Source: Lacipirellula parvula
Lineage (GTDB): Bacteria; Planctomycetota; Planctomycetia; Pirellulales; Lacipirellulaceae
DNA length: 64,000 bases
Direction of reading: 5' to 3'
Assembly (NCBI RefSeq): GCF_009177095.1
Contig: NZ_AP021861.1
Span: forward strand, 2,462,501-2,526,500
Part shown: one piece after another, positions 27,349-36,507 of the stretch
Layout: the number at the start of each line of letters is the position of its first letter
Numbering within the stretch: position 1 is the stretch's first letter
Notes under the pieces: model-generated
Seen by the model: only the letters and a program-made list of their open reading frames with translations
Told to the model about the DNA's origin: nothing
Database searches by the model: none
Translations under genes and position numbers: made by a program

Positions 27349-27449
27349 AAACTGGTTTTCCAGTCAATCGATTTGTTGCGGCGAGCCTCGCCAAGGTTAG
27401 AATCGAGCGGATAGCCTTCTAGGCGCTCTCTTTATCCTTGAGGTTGGCG

Positions 27450-30400
27450 ATGACTCATCGGTCGTGCGTTCACGTTGCTGTTCCAGCGTTCGTCCTGCTG
27501 CTCGGCTTGTTACCGATTGCCGGCTGCGACGAAGCCCCGTCTGCAGCGGTCCCCAGCAGCCCAGTTTCGGCGGCGAACGCAGCCCGCGAGCCTGCCAAAC
27601 CTCAAACTCCGCCGAGCATTAAACTCGACCGCGTCGCAGCGCTCTCCACGCAGTGGTATCCCAACCATTCCGAATGCAACACGATGACGGACAACCGCTT
27701 CCTCCGCGAAGTGGTCCGCCAAGGCGTGTTGATGGCGTTGCGCGAAGAGCTCGGGCTCGTCACCCGTGACGAATCATTGGGCGAACCGCTCGCCCAGCGC
27801 CCGCCCGACGCTAAAAACGTTGATTTGCAAGTCGATCCGCTGGCGCTCAACTTTCATTGGGATACGACGAACGTTTGGCACGCCGAACTCTCGGGCGCCG
27901 GCGCGCCGGCCGACAACCCGATTTGGAAACATGACGGCACGTTCAAGTTCAGGAACCGCACGTTCTACGCAGTGTTCGCGGCGCAGATGGCGGAACTTTC
28001 TGAACAAATCGCCGACCAAATGCGGGCCGCAGGCGCGAAGGAGGCTCGCCGCGAGCTGAATCCTGCCAATGTGCCTCTGCCAGAGATTGAAACGCAGCTC
28101 GGCGAAATGAACTTTGTGTCGCAGTTCGCCGCGGTGCGCGCGGCGCATCGAGCCATGGCAGATCAGGGACCGTCGATTCCCTGGTTGGGCGTCCTCGTTC
28201 GCGGCTACGCTAATTTGGCGATGCTCACTCAGCACACCTGGACGACGCAGCAAGACGCCTTTGCCGCCCGTTCGATTGTCTATGCCGAGCGCATGCTGCA
28301 GTTGAGCGAGCGCAGCCGTGAAGCCCGACTGCATCAGGCCTACGCCTACGCAGTCATCGGCATGCATGGCCATGCACTCGACCTGTTGGCGGAAGCTGAC
28401 AAGCAAACGCCTCGTTCCGGCGATGCCGACCCCGCCTGGGCGCAACTCATCGGGCCGTTCGCCAAGTTTCAGCTCGTCGAACTCGAGCAACTCGCCGCTG
28501 ACGATGACGAACTGGCGGAACTCGCCGCGCTTCTGCGTTGGCACGTCTACCGCAGCTACATGCACGGCCGATGGATCAACGACATTGGTTTGCAGACGAT
28601 GGCCGTCTGCCCAGAGGCTTACTCAATCTACTCCGTGATGGCCAATTGGACGGCGCTCGGCATCAAACGGCGCGGCGCTTCGGCGGCGATCAACATGTTC
28701 GGCCGGCGTCTCCCCGATCGCGTCGCCGAGCTCCAAGATTTGCCAAAAGCGGCCCGGTCGCACACCGTGAAGTCGTCGGGCTTGCTCAGCAGATTGCTTG
28801 GCGGCGGCGACGATGACCTGAGCGATCGCCCAATGAAGATCGCGCGGGCCTTGCAGACGGCTGCGCGCGAGGAGGCGGAACCCACTGAGTTTTCGTGGGC
28901 CGTCCTCGGGACGCTCATTGCGGAGGAGCAGTTCGTCGAAGCCGTTAACTTGCTCAAGGTGTCCGGCGACGCCGTCGAACATTCGCGCGGCAGTCTCGTC
29001 GAGCGGTTCGAACCGCTCGTCGCAGGACACCGTTACGCGCCGTACGTCAGCACCTTCGCCGTGCCGCCCAGCGACGCCCCGCGCGCCGCCGAGATGATGC
29101 GTGAAGTCCAATTCGTCGACCCCCGCGCGGCGATGAATCGCATGTACAGCACGGTGTGGCATTCCCCGATCGCCGACGGCGGCAATGGCAACGAGTACCG
29201 CTACCGAACGGTGTGGGGCCGCAGCTTTACCCACCCGAGCTTGATGGAAAATTGGTACGACGTCGCGGGAACTTGGGCCGTCGCCATCTTGGCCGACCAG
29301 CGTCGCCATTTCGCGATCGAGTTCCGGCAAGTCTCGCCCCACTCGCCTCAGGCCGCCCGTATGCAGTGGGAGACCGCCGAAACGTACACGCCCGAGCAGT
29401 TGGCCAAGTGGGAGCAAGAACTCCGCGAAGACCCGGTTGGCTGGATGTCGCTCGGCCAGTGCTACTACTCGCTCAGCAAGCTCGACGACGCCACGCGCTG
29501 CTACAAGCGATCGGTCGAAATTAGCCCCTGTTACGACGCGACGCTTGGACTCGCGAATTGCTACTACTACAACGGCAAACGCGAACTGTGGAAGCCGACG
29601 CTCGAATCGTACCTGGAAGTCGAAGATTTGGGCCTCGCCCATGCGCAGATTCATCAGCAGATCGCCGGCGAGTGCATCGGCCGCCGCTCATGGCGCGAAG
29701 CGGAGCCGCACGCGCTGGACGCCGCGCAGACCTATTCCGCGTGGGGCCTGCAGTTGGCCAGCACCGTCTACGAAGGGAGTCGGCAGTGGGAGGAATCGGA
29801 ACGCTTCGTCGCTGCGGCGTCGCGGAGCTATCCTTCTTACTATTCGGGCATGCAGTGGTACCTGTGGTGCCGGCGCACCGGCCGCGGCGAGCTCGACGAA
29901 GCGCGCGACCTGGCGCAAACAAGCCTCCGACTTGCCGAGGAGAGCACTCAGTTTTCGGAAGCCTACCGAGCGTTCGTCTATCGCATGCTCGAGGGCGAGC
30001 CCGCTGCGGCGATTGCCGGCATGGATCAACAAGCGGCGACGTTCGGGCAGAAGGAAGAGCTTTGGGACCATGTTTGCCGACTGCTGCATACCGCGGCGGC
30101 GGCCGAAGAAGCGGGCAACGCCGAACGCAAGCAGCAGGCTCTGGAAGAAATTCGCGGGCTGAACGACGCGATCGCCGCCGATTCGCCCACCTGGGTGGCG
30201 GTCGTCGATGCGCTCGTCGGAGCGTTCAACGGCGAAGAACTCAGCGAGGAAACGCTTGCCAACTACGATAAGGTCATCGAAGGAGGCGCCGCCAACGGGC
30301 GTTGCACCTATCAGTACCTGATGGGCGCCGCTCTCGATCAGCAGAAACGGACGGACGCTGCGGACGACTATTGGCGTCGTGCGCTCTACGGCGGACCATT

Positions 30401-30623
30401 CGACAACTACGGCTGCACGCTCGCCGGCCACGAGTTAGCCGAGAAGTACGGGGCCGATCGCGACGACCTCCCCGAGAGCTTCGCCAAGCTCGAGGCTGAA
30501 GCGGACGCCGCCTGGGCAAAGTCGCAGGCCGAGGCTGACGCCGCCGCGTCCGCGGAAGAGGAGGATGCCGAAGAAGCAGAAGGCGCGACTGACGAACAGC
30601 CCGATCCTGATACGACGATCTAG
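27450..30623 (+). CDS. large TPR-repeat lipoprotein
   Basis: 1057 residues. The lipoprotein signal peptide ends in LPIAGC (Cys26). Residues about 45-160 form an N-terminal domain I do not recognise (TQWYPNHSECNTMTDNRFLREV). The rest is helical. Clear tetratricopeptide units lie around residues 650-760, for example GWMSLGQCYYSLSKLDDATRCYKRSVEISP and WEESERFVAAASRSYPSYYSG. The last 40 residues are acidic and Ala-rich. It should be anchored to a membrane and act as a protein-binding scaffold. No neighbouring gene suggests the partner. The ATG at 27450 is taken in preference to a TTG 12 bases earlier. Confidence 0.8.
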   Translation: MTHRSCVHVAVPAFVLLLGLLPIAGCDEAPSAAVPSSPVSAANAAREPAKPQTPPSIKLDRVAALSTQWYPNHSECNTMTDNRFLREVVRQGVLMALREELGLVTRDESLGEPLAQRPPDAKNVDLQVDPLALNFHWDTTNVWHAELSGAGAPADNPIWKHDGTFKFRNRTFYAVFAAQMAELSEQIADQMRAAGAKEARRELNPANVPLPEIETQLGEMNFVSQFAAVRAAHRAMADQGPSIPWLGVLVRGYANLAMLTQHTWTTQQDAFAARSIVYAERMLQLSERSREARLHQAYAYAVIGMHGHALDLLAEADKQTPRSGDADPAWAQLIGPFAKFQLVELEQLAADDDELAELAALLRWHVYRSYMHGRWINDIGLQTMAVCPEAYSIYSVMANWTALGIKRRGASAAINMFGRRLPDRVAELQDLPKAARSHTVKSSGLLSRLLGGGDDDLSDRPMKIARALQTAAREEAEPTEFSWAVLGTLIAEEQFVEAVNLLKVSGDAVEHSRGSLVERFEPLVAGHRYAPYVSTFAVPPSDAPRAAEMMREVQFVDPRAAMNRMYSTVWHSPIADGGNGNEYRYRTVWGRSFTHPSLMENWYDVAGTWAVAILADQRRHFAIEFRQVSPHSPQAARMQWETAETYTPEQLAKWEQELREDPVGWMSLGQCYYSLSKLDDATRCYKRSVEISPCYDATLGLANCYYYNGKRELWKPTLESYLEVEDLGLAHAQIHQQIAGECIGRRSWREAEPHALDAAQTYSAWGLQLASTVYEGSRQWEESERFVAAASRSYPSYYSGMQWYLWCRRTGRGELDEARDLAQTSLRLAEESTQFSEAYRAFVYRMLEGEPAAAIAGMDQQAATFGQKEELWDHVCRLLHTAAAAEEAGNAERKQQALEEIRGLNDAIAADSPTWVAVVDALVGAFNGEELSEETLANYDKVIEGGAANGRCTYQYLMGAALDQQKRTDAADDYWRRALYGGPFDNYGCTLAGHELAEKYGADRDDLPESFAKLEAEADAAWAKSQAEADAAASAEEEDAEEAEGATDEQPDPDTTI

Positions 30624-30721
30624 AAACTCAGCGCCGGACAGTTTGCGAGGGCCCGGCACGAATCTTGCAACGGGAAGTTGAGCATTCGCTTTCGAATCGC
30701 TCCCTGTTGGTCGAGGTTCTC

Positions 30722-31789
30722 GTGTCGCGTCGGTTGCACTTCCCCTCGTCGCTCGCCCCGGAAGACCTCGCCCGTCTTGCGCGGCTACGGTACGTCACCG
30801 ACCAAGAGCCCGGCATGGGCCGGCGGCGGCACGGCCAAGGTTTCGCTTACACGACGGCTCGCGGCACGCCGCTGCGCGATCCGCGTAAAATTACCCGCAT
30901 CGAAACGCTCGCCATTCCGCCCGCGTGGCGCGACGTGTGGATCTGCACGGTGAGTGCGGGCCACCTCCAAGCCACCGGTCGCGACGCTCGCGAGCGGAAG
31001 CAGTACATTTACCACGAGCGGTGGCAGGAGGTTGCCGGCCTCGCGAAGTTCGCGCGGCTCGCGGCGTTCGGCGCGCAACTGCCCAAGCTCCGCCGCGCGA
31101 TCGCTGCGCACCTGCGTGGTCGTAGCCTGACGCGCGAGCGAGTGCTTGCCGGCATGTTGGCCGTGCTCGATCTCACCGGCATTCGCGTCGGCAACGAGGA
31201 ATACGTGAAGGAGAACGGCTCCTACGGCCTCGCGTCGCTCCGCAACCGCCATGTGACGATCGGCGCCCATCGCGTCGAACTCCGCTTCCGCGCGAAGGGA
31301 GGCTTTCATCGCAACGTGGAAATCGACGCTCCGGCTGTCGTACGCCTGATCCGCGATTGCGCCGAATTGGCAGGCAGTCGCGTCTTTCAATACCTCGACG
31401 CGGACGGCAAGATTCACGCTGTCGAGGCAGGCGAAGTGAATGAGTTCCTCCGCGAGCTCAGCGGCGAAGAGTTCACAGCCAAAGACTTCCGCACGTGGAA
31501 GGCGTCGACCTTCGCCGTCGGCGCGTTGTTCCGTGCGGAAGTGGCGGAGACCCTTACGGCTCGCAAGCGGACCGCTCGCGAGGTGGTGTGCGCGACTGCC
31601 GAGATGCTCAGCAACACGCCGGCCGTCTGCCGCAACTATTACATCCACCCGGGGCTGCTGGAGAGCTTTGAGGCAGGAACCTTTCGGCAAGAAGTCGGGA
31701 CCGCAACGCCCCGCGCCCGCAACCTATTTTCCACTGACGAGAAACTCCTCATGCGGTTTCTGAAGTACTGGAAGCCAACGCTCAACTAG
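30722..31789 (+). CDS. DNA topoisomerase IB (poxvirus/bacterial type)
   Basis: Relaxes supercoils by a transient 3'-phosphotyrosine link. 355 residues from a GTG preceded at five bases by GAGG; a TTG at 30665 would add 19 residues. The N-terminal domain has RLRYVTDQEPGMGRRR, and the catalytic domain has LTGIRVGNEEYVKENGSYGLASLRNRHV (Arg155), ELRFRAKGG (Lys192), EEFTAKDFRTWKAS (Arg257) and SNTPAVCRNYYIHP with the nucleophile Tyr, probably Tyr307. All residues of the Arg-Lys-Arg-Tyr set are present, so it should be active. Bacterial TopIB is patchily distributed. The stop codon lies within the first bases of a palindromic repeat. Confidence 0.93.
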   Translation: MSRRLHFPSSLAPEDLARLARLRYVTDQEPGMGRRRHGQGFAYTTARGTPLRDPRKITRIETLAIPPAWRDVWICTVSAGHLQATGRDARERKQYIYHERWQEVAGLAKFARLAAFGAQLPKLRRAIAAHLRGRSLTRERVLAGMLAVLDLTGIRVGNEEYVKENGSYGLASLRNRHVTIGAHRVELRFRAKGGFHRNVEIDAPAVVRLIRDCAELAGSRVFQYLDADGKIHAVEAGEVNEFLRELSGEEFTAKDFRTWKASTFAVGALFRAEVAETLTARKRTAREVVCATAEMLSNTPAVCRNYYIHPGLLESFEAGTFRQEVGTATPRARNLFSTDEKLLMRFLKYWKPTLN

Positions 31790-31876
31790 CCCCGGGCTCC
31801 GCCCGGGGGTCGCGCACCAAGCCGATGGAACGTCGCCCCTACTTCACGCCGACCCCCGGGCGGAGCCCGGGGCTAG
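31786..31876. repeat. CTAGCCCCGGGC palindrome with conserved loop, copy 2
   Basis: Perfect terminal arms CTAGCCCCGGGCTCCGCCCG plus GGGG around a 43-base loop nearly identical to that of copy 1 (GCCGATGGAACGTCGCCCCT). The TAG of the first CTAG is the stop codon of the upstream topoisomerase IB gene. Confidence 0.92.
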
Positions 31877-32006
31877 GGATGTGGCAGCAGTCCGGCAAGC
31901 GGCTAGCAATTCCCCCGCCCACGAATTCCCCCCGCAATTCGCCCTGGCTCGCTCCCCGCAAATTGTGCAGAATACCGCCGCTTCCAGGGAAGGAATCGCC
32001 GCTGCC

Positions 32007-32966
32007 GTGACACGTTCGAAGCCGATCATCGACTACACCGCGTACCTCGCGGTTCGCACCTTCGTCTGCATTATCCAGGCGATGCCGCTCTCGACGTGCC
32101 AAGCCTGGGCACGGCGGCTCGGCTGGCTCTTCTGGCATGTGCTGAAAGTTCGCCGCGGCACCGTTGAAGAGAATCTCAAAACCGCTTTCCCCGAACGCTC
32201 GCCGCGCGAGCACGAGCAGATCGCCCTCGGCATGTGGGAACACCTGCTGCTGATGGTTTGCGAGATTGCGCACGCCCCGCGGAAGATCAACCGCACGAAC
32301 TGGCGGACGCACCTTGCGATGCCGCAAATGGAGCTGATGGTTCGCCGTCTGCTCGCCCCGCGGCCCGTGATCATCATCTCCGGTCACCTCGGCAATTTTG
32401 AGATGGGGGGGTACCTCCTCGGCCTCCACGGCTTCCCGTCGCACACGATCGCCCGCACGCTCGACAACCCATACCTCGATCGCTGGATCAATGACTTCCG
32501 AGGCGCCACCGGCCAGTTCATCCTCCCGAAGCACGGCAGCAGCCAACGGATCGAAGAACTCTTGAAGTCGGGCGGCACGCTCGTGCTGCTGGGCGATCAG
32601 CACGCCGGCGAGGCTGCCTGCTGGGTCGATTTCTTCGGCCGCTCGGCCTCGACGCACAAGGCGGTCGCCCTGTTCACGCTCAGCGGCAACGCCCCCACGG
32701 CCACCGGGTGCGTCTATCGCAAGGGGGCGCCGATGCACTTCGAAATGGAAGTCGCCGGCCTCGTCGATCCCGCCGACGCCGACTTCAATCTCGGCTCGAT
32801 TCCGCTGCTCAGCACCTGGTACACCCGCGGTTTGGAGAATCTAATTCGCGTGGCCCCCGACCAATACTGGTGGCTCCACCGCCGCTGGCGGGAACCTCCG
32901 GCTCGGCAAAAAAAACTCCGCGCCGCAGAGCCGAGCGATCCCGCCGCCGCCCGTCCCGCCGCGTAG
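32007..32966 (+). CDS. LpxL/HtrB-like lysophospholipid or lipid A acyltransferase
   Basis: 319 residues of the LPLAT superfamily as found in late lipid A acyltransferases. An N-terminal hydrophobic helix (IIDYTAYLAVRTFVCIIQAMPL) anchors it to the inner membrane. VEENLKTAFPERS matches the family segment R.NL..aFP, and IIISGHLGNFEMGGYLLGLHG has the catalytic H-x4-E motif. Further family segments are ILPKHGSSQRIEELLKSGGTLVLLGDQHAGEAACWVDFFGRSASTHKAVALF and the C-terminal PDQYWWLHRRWR. The GTG at 32007 has AAGGA upstream. Acceptor lipid unknown. It suggests lipid A or a related acylated outer-membrane lipid. Confidence 0.9.
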   Translation: MTRSKPIIDYTAYLAVRTFVCIIQAMPLSTCQAWARRLGWLFWHVLKVRRGTVEENLKTAFPERSPREHEQIALGMWEHLLLMVCEIAHAPRKINRTNWRTHLAMPQMELMVRRLLAPRPVIIISGHLGNFEMGGYLLGLHGFPSHTIARTLDNPYLDRWINDFRGATGQFILPKHGSSQRIEELLKSGGTLVLLGDQHAGEAACWVDFFGRSASTHKAVALFTLSGNAPTATGCVYRKGAPMHFEMEVAGLVDPADADFNLGSIPLLSTWYTRGLENLIRVAPDQYWWLHRRWREPPARQKKLRAAEPSDPAAARPAA

Positions 32967-33068
32967 GCGCCGGCCAGCCGCACCATCGCCGCTTCGTCCG
33001 CTGAGGTTCGCCGCTACCTACCTTTGCCCCATCCCGCCCGCGTGACATAATCACGGCTTGCGCGCCGT

Positions 33069-34061
33069 TTGCCGCCGCAGCCCAACACGGACCACCTCGT
33101 GTATCGCCTCCGAGCTTTCCGCAACTCCGATCCGCCCCACCTGGCCGCCATTTGGCGCAGCCAGCCGGCGCAGCGCGGAATTCTCCAGCCAATTTCGCCG
33201 CCGCTGCTCGAGTATGCCGTCTTCTCGAAGTTGAACTTCGAACGCGGCGGCCTGATCGTCGCCACCCGCGACGACGTGCCGGTCGGGTTCGTGCATGGCG
33301 GATTCGGGCCGACCGATGATGGCTTGTACCTCGACACCTCGCTCGGCGTCACGCAGATGTTGATGGTGCAGGGGGGAAGCGAAACCGAGGCGCCGCTCGC
33401 CGACGACCTCCTCCGTGCCAGCGAAGAGTACCTCCGCGGCCGCGGAGCGACGGTTCTCTACGCCGGCGGCGTCAATCCTCTCAACTCGTTTTACCTCGGC
33501 CTTTACGGCGGCAGCGAAATCCCCGGCGTCCTGCAAACCGATCACATCCTGCGAAACGCCGCGCAGCGCGCGAACTACCGCGAGATCGATCGCGTGCTGA
33601 TCATGCAGTGCGACCTCGCCCGCGTGCGGCCGCCGGTGTCGCGCGAGCTCCGCGCGATCAAGCGGACGACGCAGCTGATCGAGAAGATCGACCCCGAACC
33701 GAAAACGTGGTGGGAAGCCTGCATCTGGGGCTCGCTGCAACGCGACGTCTTCAGCCTGTTCGACAAGACGCAGAACCGTACCGTCGCCACGGCGTCGTTC
33801 TGGGACATGCAGCCCCTTTCGACCTGCTGGGGGATGACGGCCGCAGGGCTGTTCGACCTCGAAGTCGACGCGAAGTTCCGCCGCAAGGGCTACGCCAGCT
33901 ACCTGCTCGGCGAAGCGATCCGCGTCCTCCGCCGCCGCGGCGTGACGACGATCGAAGCCCAAACGATGGCGACGAACGAAGCGGCCCGCGACTTCTACCT
34001 GAAGTTCGGCTTCACCGAAATCGACCATGGGGTCGTGTTTCGGAAAGAATCGACGCATTAG
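33069..34061 (+). CDS. tandem GNAT-domain N-acetyltransferase
   Basis: 330 residues with two GNAT modules. The C-terminal module (about 195-330) is clear: WGMTAAGLFDLEVDAKFRRKGYASYLLGEAIRVLRRRGVTTIEAQTMATNEAARDFYLKFGFTEID, with the acetyl-CoA pyrophosphate loop RRKGYA and the ARDFYLKFGF helix. The N-terminal module (about 12-155) is looser (GLIVATRDDVPVGFVHGGFG, PLADDLLRASEEYLRGRGATVLYAGG) and may not bind CoA. The substrate is unknown. The start is a TTG at 33069; a GTG at 33099 begins just before the first domain and is also possible. Convergent with the next gene. Confidence 0.85.
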   Translation: MPPQPNTDHLVYRLRAFRNSDPPHLAAIWRSQPAQRGILQPISPPLLEYAVFSKLNFERGGLIVATRDDVPVGFVHGGFGPTDDGLYLDTSLGVTQMLMVQGGSETEAPLADDLLRASEEYLRGRGATVLYAGGVNPLNSFYLGLYGGSEIPGVLQTDHILRNAAQRANYREIDRVLIMQCDLARVRPPVSRELRAIKRTTQLIEKIDPEPKTWWEACIWGSLQRDVFSLFDKTQNRTVATASFWDMQPLSTCWGMTAAGLFDLEVDAKFRRKGYASYLLGEAIRVLRRRGVTTIEAQTMATNEAARDFYLKFGFTEIDHGVVFRKESTH

Positions 34062-34063
34062 GC

Positions 34064-34140
34064 AAATGACGAATGACGAATGACGAATGAAAAACGCTTG
34101 CGTCCGACATTCGTCATTCGGATTTCGTCATTCGCTCATT
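34064..34140. repeat. ATGACGAATGACGAATG hairpin repeat
   Basis: AAATGACGAATGACGAATGA CGAATGA is mirrored by CATTCGTCATTCGGATTTCG TCATTCG. It sits between the convergent GNAT and KAS III-like genes and could form a bidirectional 3' hairpin. Confidence 0.88.
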
Positions 34141-34146
34141 CACTGC

Positions 34147-35172
34147 TCACCACTCGACGCCCAGCATCTGGCAGTTGATTCCCGAGCCGATGCCCAGCAT
34201 CGCGACGCGGTCGCCTTTTGCAAAACGCCCCGCCTCGGCCGCTAGCGCCATCGTGGTCGGCAATGCCGCCGCGCCGGTATTCCCAAGCGTTTCGAAGGTC
34301 GAGTAATCGAGCGATTCGTCGAGCCCCAGCGTTTCGAACAGCAGCTTGCGATGGGCGACGCCGACCTGATGGCAGATCGTCTTCGTGATGTCGCCGCGCG
34401 ACCAGCCGACTTCGCGCAGGAACGGCTCAAACGTTCGCCGTCCCGTCTCGACGCCGTGGAGCATCAACTGCTCGCTGTCGGTTCGCATGAAGGTCTCCAG
34501 CCCCTCGCTTTGGCAGAGGGCGTGCCCCTCGGTGTTCGCCACGACGGCGCCGCCAAGCAACCGATGCCGCTCGCGGCTGAGCGCCTCGTCACACAGCACG
34601 ACGCCCACGCTCGCCGAACCAATGGTGAGCGACGCCACAAACGCCTTCACGCCGCGGCGATCGATCGAGTGATCGTTGTTGAGTCGCTCGACCGTCGTCT
34701 CCACCAGCGACCGCCCATCTTCGGTGCCGACGATAAGCCCCGCGCGAATCTGCCCCAACTCGATCATGTTCGCCACCTGCACCATCCCGCTGAGGATGCC
34801 GAGGCAGGCGTTCGAGACGTCGTAAATGAGGCAGTCGCCCGACAGCCCGAGCGCGTGATGCACGCCGCAGGCCGTCGCCGGTTCGAGGTAGTCGCGACAG
34901 ACTGAGCCGTGCACCAGCGCGCCAATTTCCGCCGGATCGATCCCCGCCGCCGCGATCGCCCGCCGGCCGCTCTCGATGCTGATCTCCCCCGGCCGCGTCC
35001 CCGGCGAATAGAACCGCCGCTCGCGGATGCCGGTCATCAGTTCCAGCCGCCCCTCCGGCAGCCGCAGCCGCTGGTATGCCGGCGCTAGCCACCGCTCAAG
35101 CTCGTCGGTGGTGACGGCCTCATCGGGCAGCGTGTAGCCGAAGCTTTCGAGATAAACGCGGCTGTAGCGCAT
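34147..35172 (-). CDS. 3-oxoacyl-ACP synthase III-like (FabH/OleA-type) thiolase-fold enzyme
   Basis: 341 residues from the ATG at 35172. It has the FabH-type triad: Cys123 in YDVSNACLGILSG, His268 in TKTICHQVGVAHRK and Asn298 in LGNTGAAALP. The N-terminal region YLESFGYTLPDEAVTTDELERWL and TGIRERRF are usual for KAS III. A standard fabH normally sits with other fab genes, whereas this one is isolated; an OleA-like or secondary-metabolite condensing role is possible, but no oleBCD genes are nearby. An acyltransferase and a GNAT gene are close, on the opposite strand. Confidence 0.88.
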   Translation of the reverse strand: MRYSRVYLESFGYTLPDEAVTTDELERWLAPAYQRLRLPEGRLELMTGIRERRFYSPGTRPGEISIESGRRAIAAAGIDPAEIGALVHGSVCRDYLEPATACGVHHALGLSGDCLIYDVSNACLGILSGMVQVANMIELGQIRAGLIVGTEDGRSLVETTVERLNNDHSIDRRGVKAFVASLTIGSASVGVVLCDEALSRERHRLLGGAVVANTEGHALCQSEGLETFMRTDSEQLMLHGVETGRRTFEPFLREVGWSRGDITKTICHQVGVAHRKLLFETLGLDESLDYSTFETLGNTGAAALPTTMALAAEAGRFAKGDRVAMLGIGSGINCQMLGVEW

Positions 35173-35309
35173 GGGAGGGCAGAGCAGTGTGCAGTGGGCA
35201 GTGGCAAGAATCGAGCGGCGCAAGCGAATTACTTACCGTACCGCCCGCTGCGTCCCCCCACAACGCCCCGCTGAACCCGCCCCTGCACGCCGCTCGCCAT
35301 TCCACCACA

Positions 35310-35404
35310 CCCATTTAGCCCCGTCCGCTCGCGGCGGGCGTTTGCGGCGTGACCGCCGACCGTTGCGGCAACGACGCGCGGGCTCACGCCCGCGGCTAAA
35401 TGGG
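35310..35404. repeat. CCCATTTAGCCCC nested palindrome
   Basis: CCCATTTAGCC at 35310-35320 pairs with GGCTAAATGGG at 35394-35404; inside, CGCGGGCTCACGCCCGCG forms its own hairpin and CCGCTCGCGGCGGGCG is the degenerate counterpart. A half copy (CCCATTCAGCCCCGTCCGCT) occurs at 40328-40347. Confidence 0.85.
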
Positions 35405-35505
35405 CGCCACGGCTTGCTGGACGCTCGCGTTCGCCGGCCGCCATTTAGCGTTCCCCGATTTGCCGAATTGCATTAAAACCACCGCACACCCTGCGGATTG
35501 CTTCT

Positions 35506-36249
35506 TTGTCCGAACTCTCGCCCACCGCCGCTCCGCCGCGCCCGCGCGATCTCGTCGCGGTCGTCGTTGCGCTCGTGTTGCCGACGATCGTCACCTGGCT
35601 CTACTTTTTCCAGGCCGACGACATGCGCCCCGCCGCGCAGCTCCTCGTCTTCAATACGGTGAAGACAGTCCAGTTTTGCTTTCCGCTGTTCTGGGTGCTC
35701 GCCATCCAGCGGGGCCGCGTCACGCTCCGGCCGACGACTACCCGCGGAATCGACGTCGGCATCACGTTCGGCGGCGTCGTCGCGGCGACGATGTTTGCGC
35801 TCTACCTGATCTTCCTCCGCGCCTCGCAACCGGTCGTCGACGCCACCGAAATCATCATCGACAAGGTCAGCGGCTGGGGCATCAACGAGCCTTGGAAGTA
35901 CGGCCTCCTTGGCCTCTTCTACGCCCTCATCCACTCGTTTCTCGAAGAATACTACTGGCGCTGGTTCGTCTTCGGGCAACTCCGCCGTTTCATTCCGCTC
36001 TGGCCGGCGGCGATCATCTCCGCCCTTGGCTTCATGGCCCACCACGTCCTGGTGCTCGGCAAGTTCTGCGGCTTCGACAGCCCGCTCACGTACTTCCTCT
36101 CGGCCTGCGTCGCGATTGGCGGGGCCTTCTGGGCGTGGCTCTACGACCGCTCCGGCTCGCTGATGGGCCCGTGGCTCGGCCACATGCTGATCGACGCCGC
36201 CATCTTCGCGATCGGCTTCGATCTCATCCGCGGGTACTTTGCGACGTAG
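35506..36249 (+). CDS. CPBP family intramembrane glutamic endopeptidase
   Basis: 247-residue polytopic membrane protein with about seven hydrophobic helices. It has the CPBP (ABI/Rce1-like) motifs: EEYYWRWFVFG, the EExxxR motif, at about residues 146-156; MAHHVLVL with the second His pair; and GHMLIDAAIF at the last helix. These residues form the intramembrane catalytic site in this family, so it is likely active. Targets are unknown; family members cleave prenylated peptides, bacteriocin precursors or other membrane peptides. The start is a TTG at 35506. Confidence 0.88.
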   Translation: MSELSPTAAPPRPRDLVAVVVALVLPTIVTWLYFFQADDMRPAAQLLVFNTVKTVQFCFPLFWVLAIQRGRVTLRPTTTRGIDVGITFGGVVAATMFALYLIFLRASQPVVDATEIIIDKVSGWGINEPWKYGLLGLFYALIHSFLEEYYWRWFVFGQLRRFIPLWPAAIISALGFMAHHVLVLGKFCGFDSPLTYFLSACVAIGGAFWAWLYDRSGSLMGPWLGHMLIDAAIFAIGFDLIRGYFAT

Positions 36250-36250
36250 G

Positions 36251-36507
36251 AACCAACCACGAAGACTCGAGGGCGCGAAGGGCAGCACGAAGAAATGCTT
36301 TTTTAACCACGAATCACACGAAAGGAACGAAAGGAGAGGTAAAAAAACTCACCGCTAATTAACGCTAATTGATTTGATTCCAATCAGCGATCATTAGCGT
36401 GAATCAGCGGTACAACCCTCTTCATTTTCGTGTTATTTCGTGTGTTTCGTGGTTAAAAATCCCCGCTCCCGCATTTCGTCGTGTACTTCGCGCTGCAGTA
36501 GTTCAAT
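36251..36507. repeat. three-layer concentric palindrome
   Basis: From outside in: ACCACGAAGACTCGAGGGCG CGAAGGGCAGCACGAAGAAATGC with GCATTTCGTCGTGTACTTCG CGCTGCAGTAG; TTAACCACGAATCACACGAA AGG with TTTCGTGTGTTTCGTGGTTA A; and ACCGCTAATTAACGCTAATT with ATCATTAGCGTGAATCAGCG GT. Each layer is a separate inverted-repeat family found elsewhere in other combinations. Confidence 0.92.
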
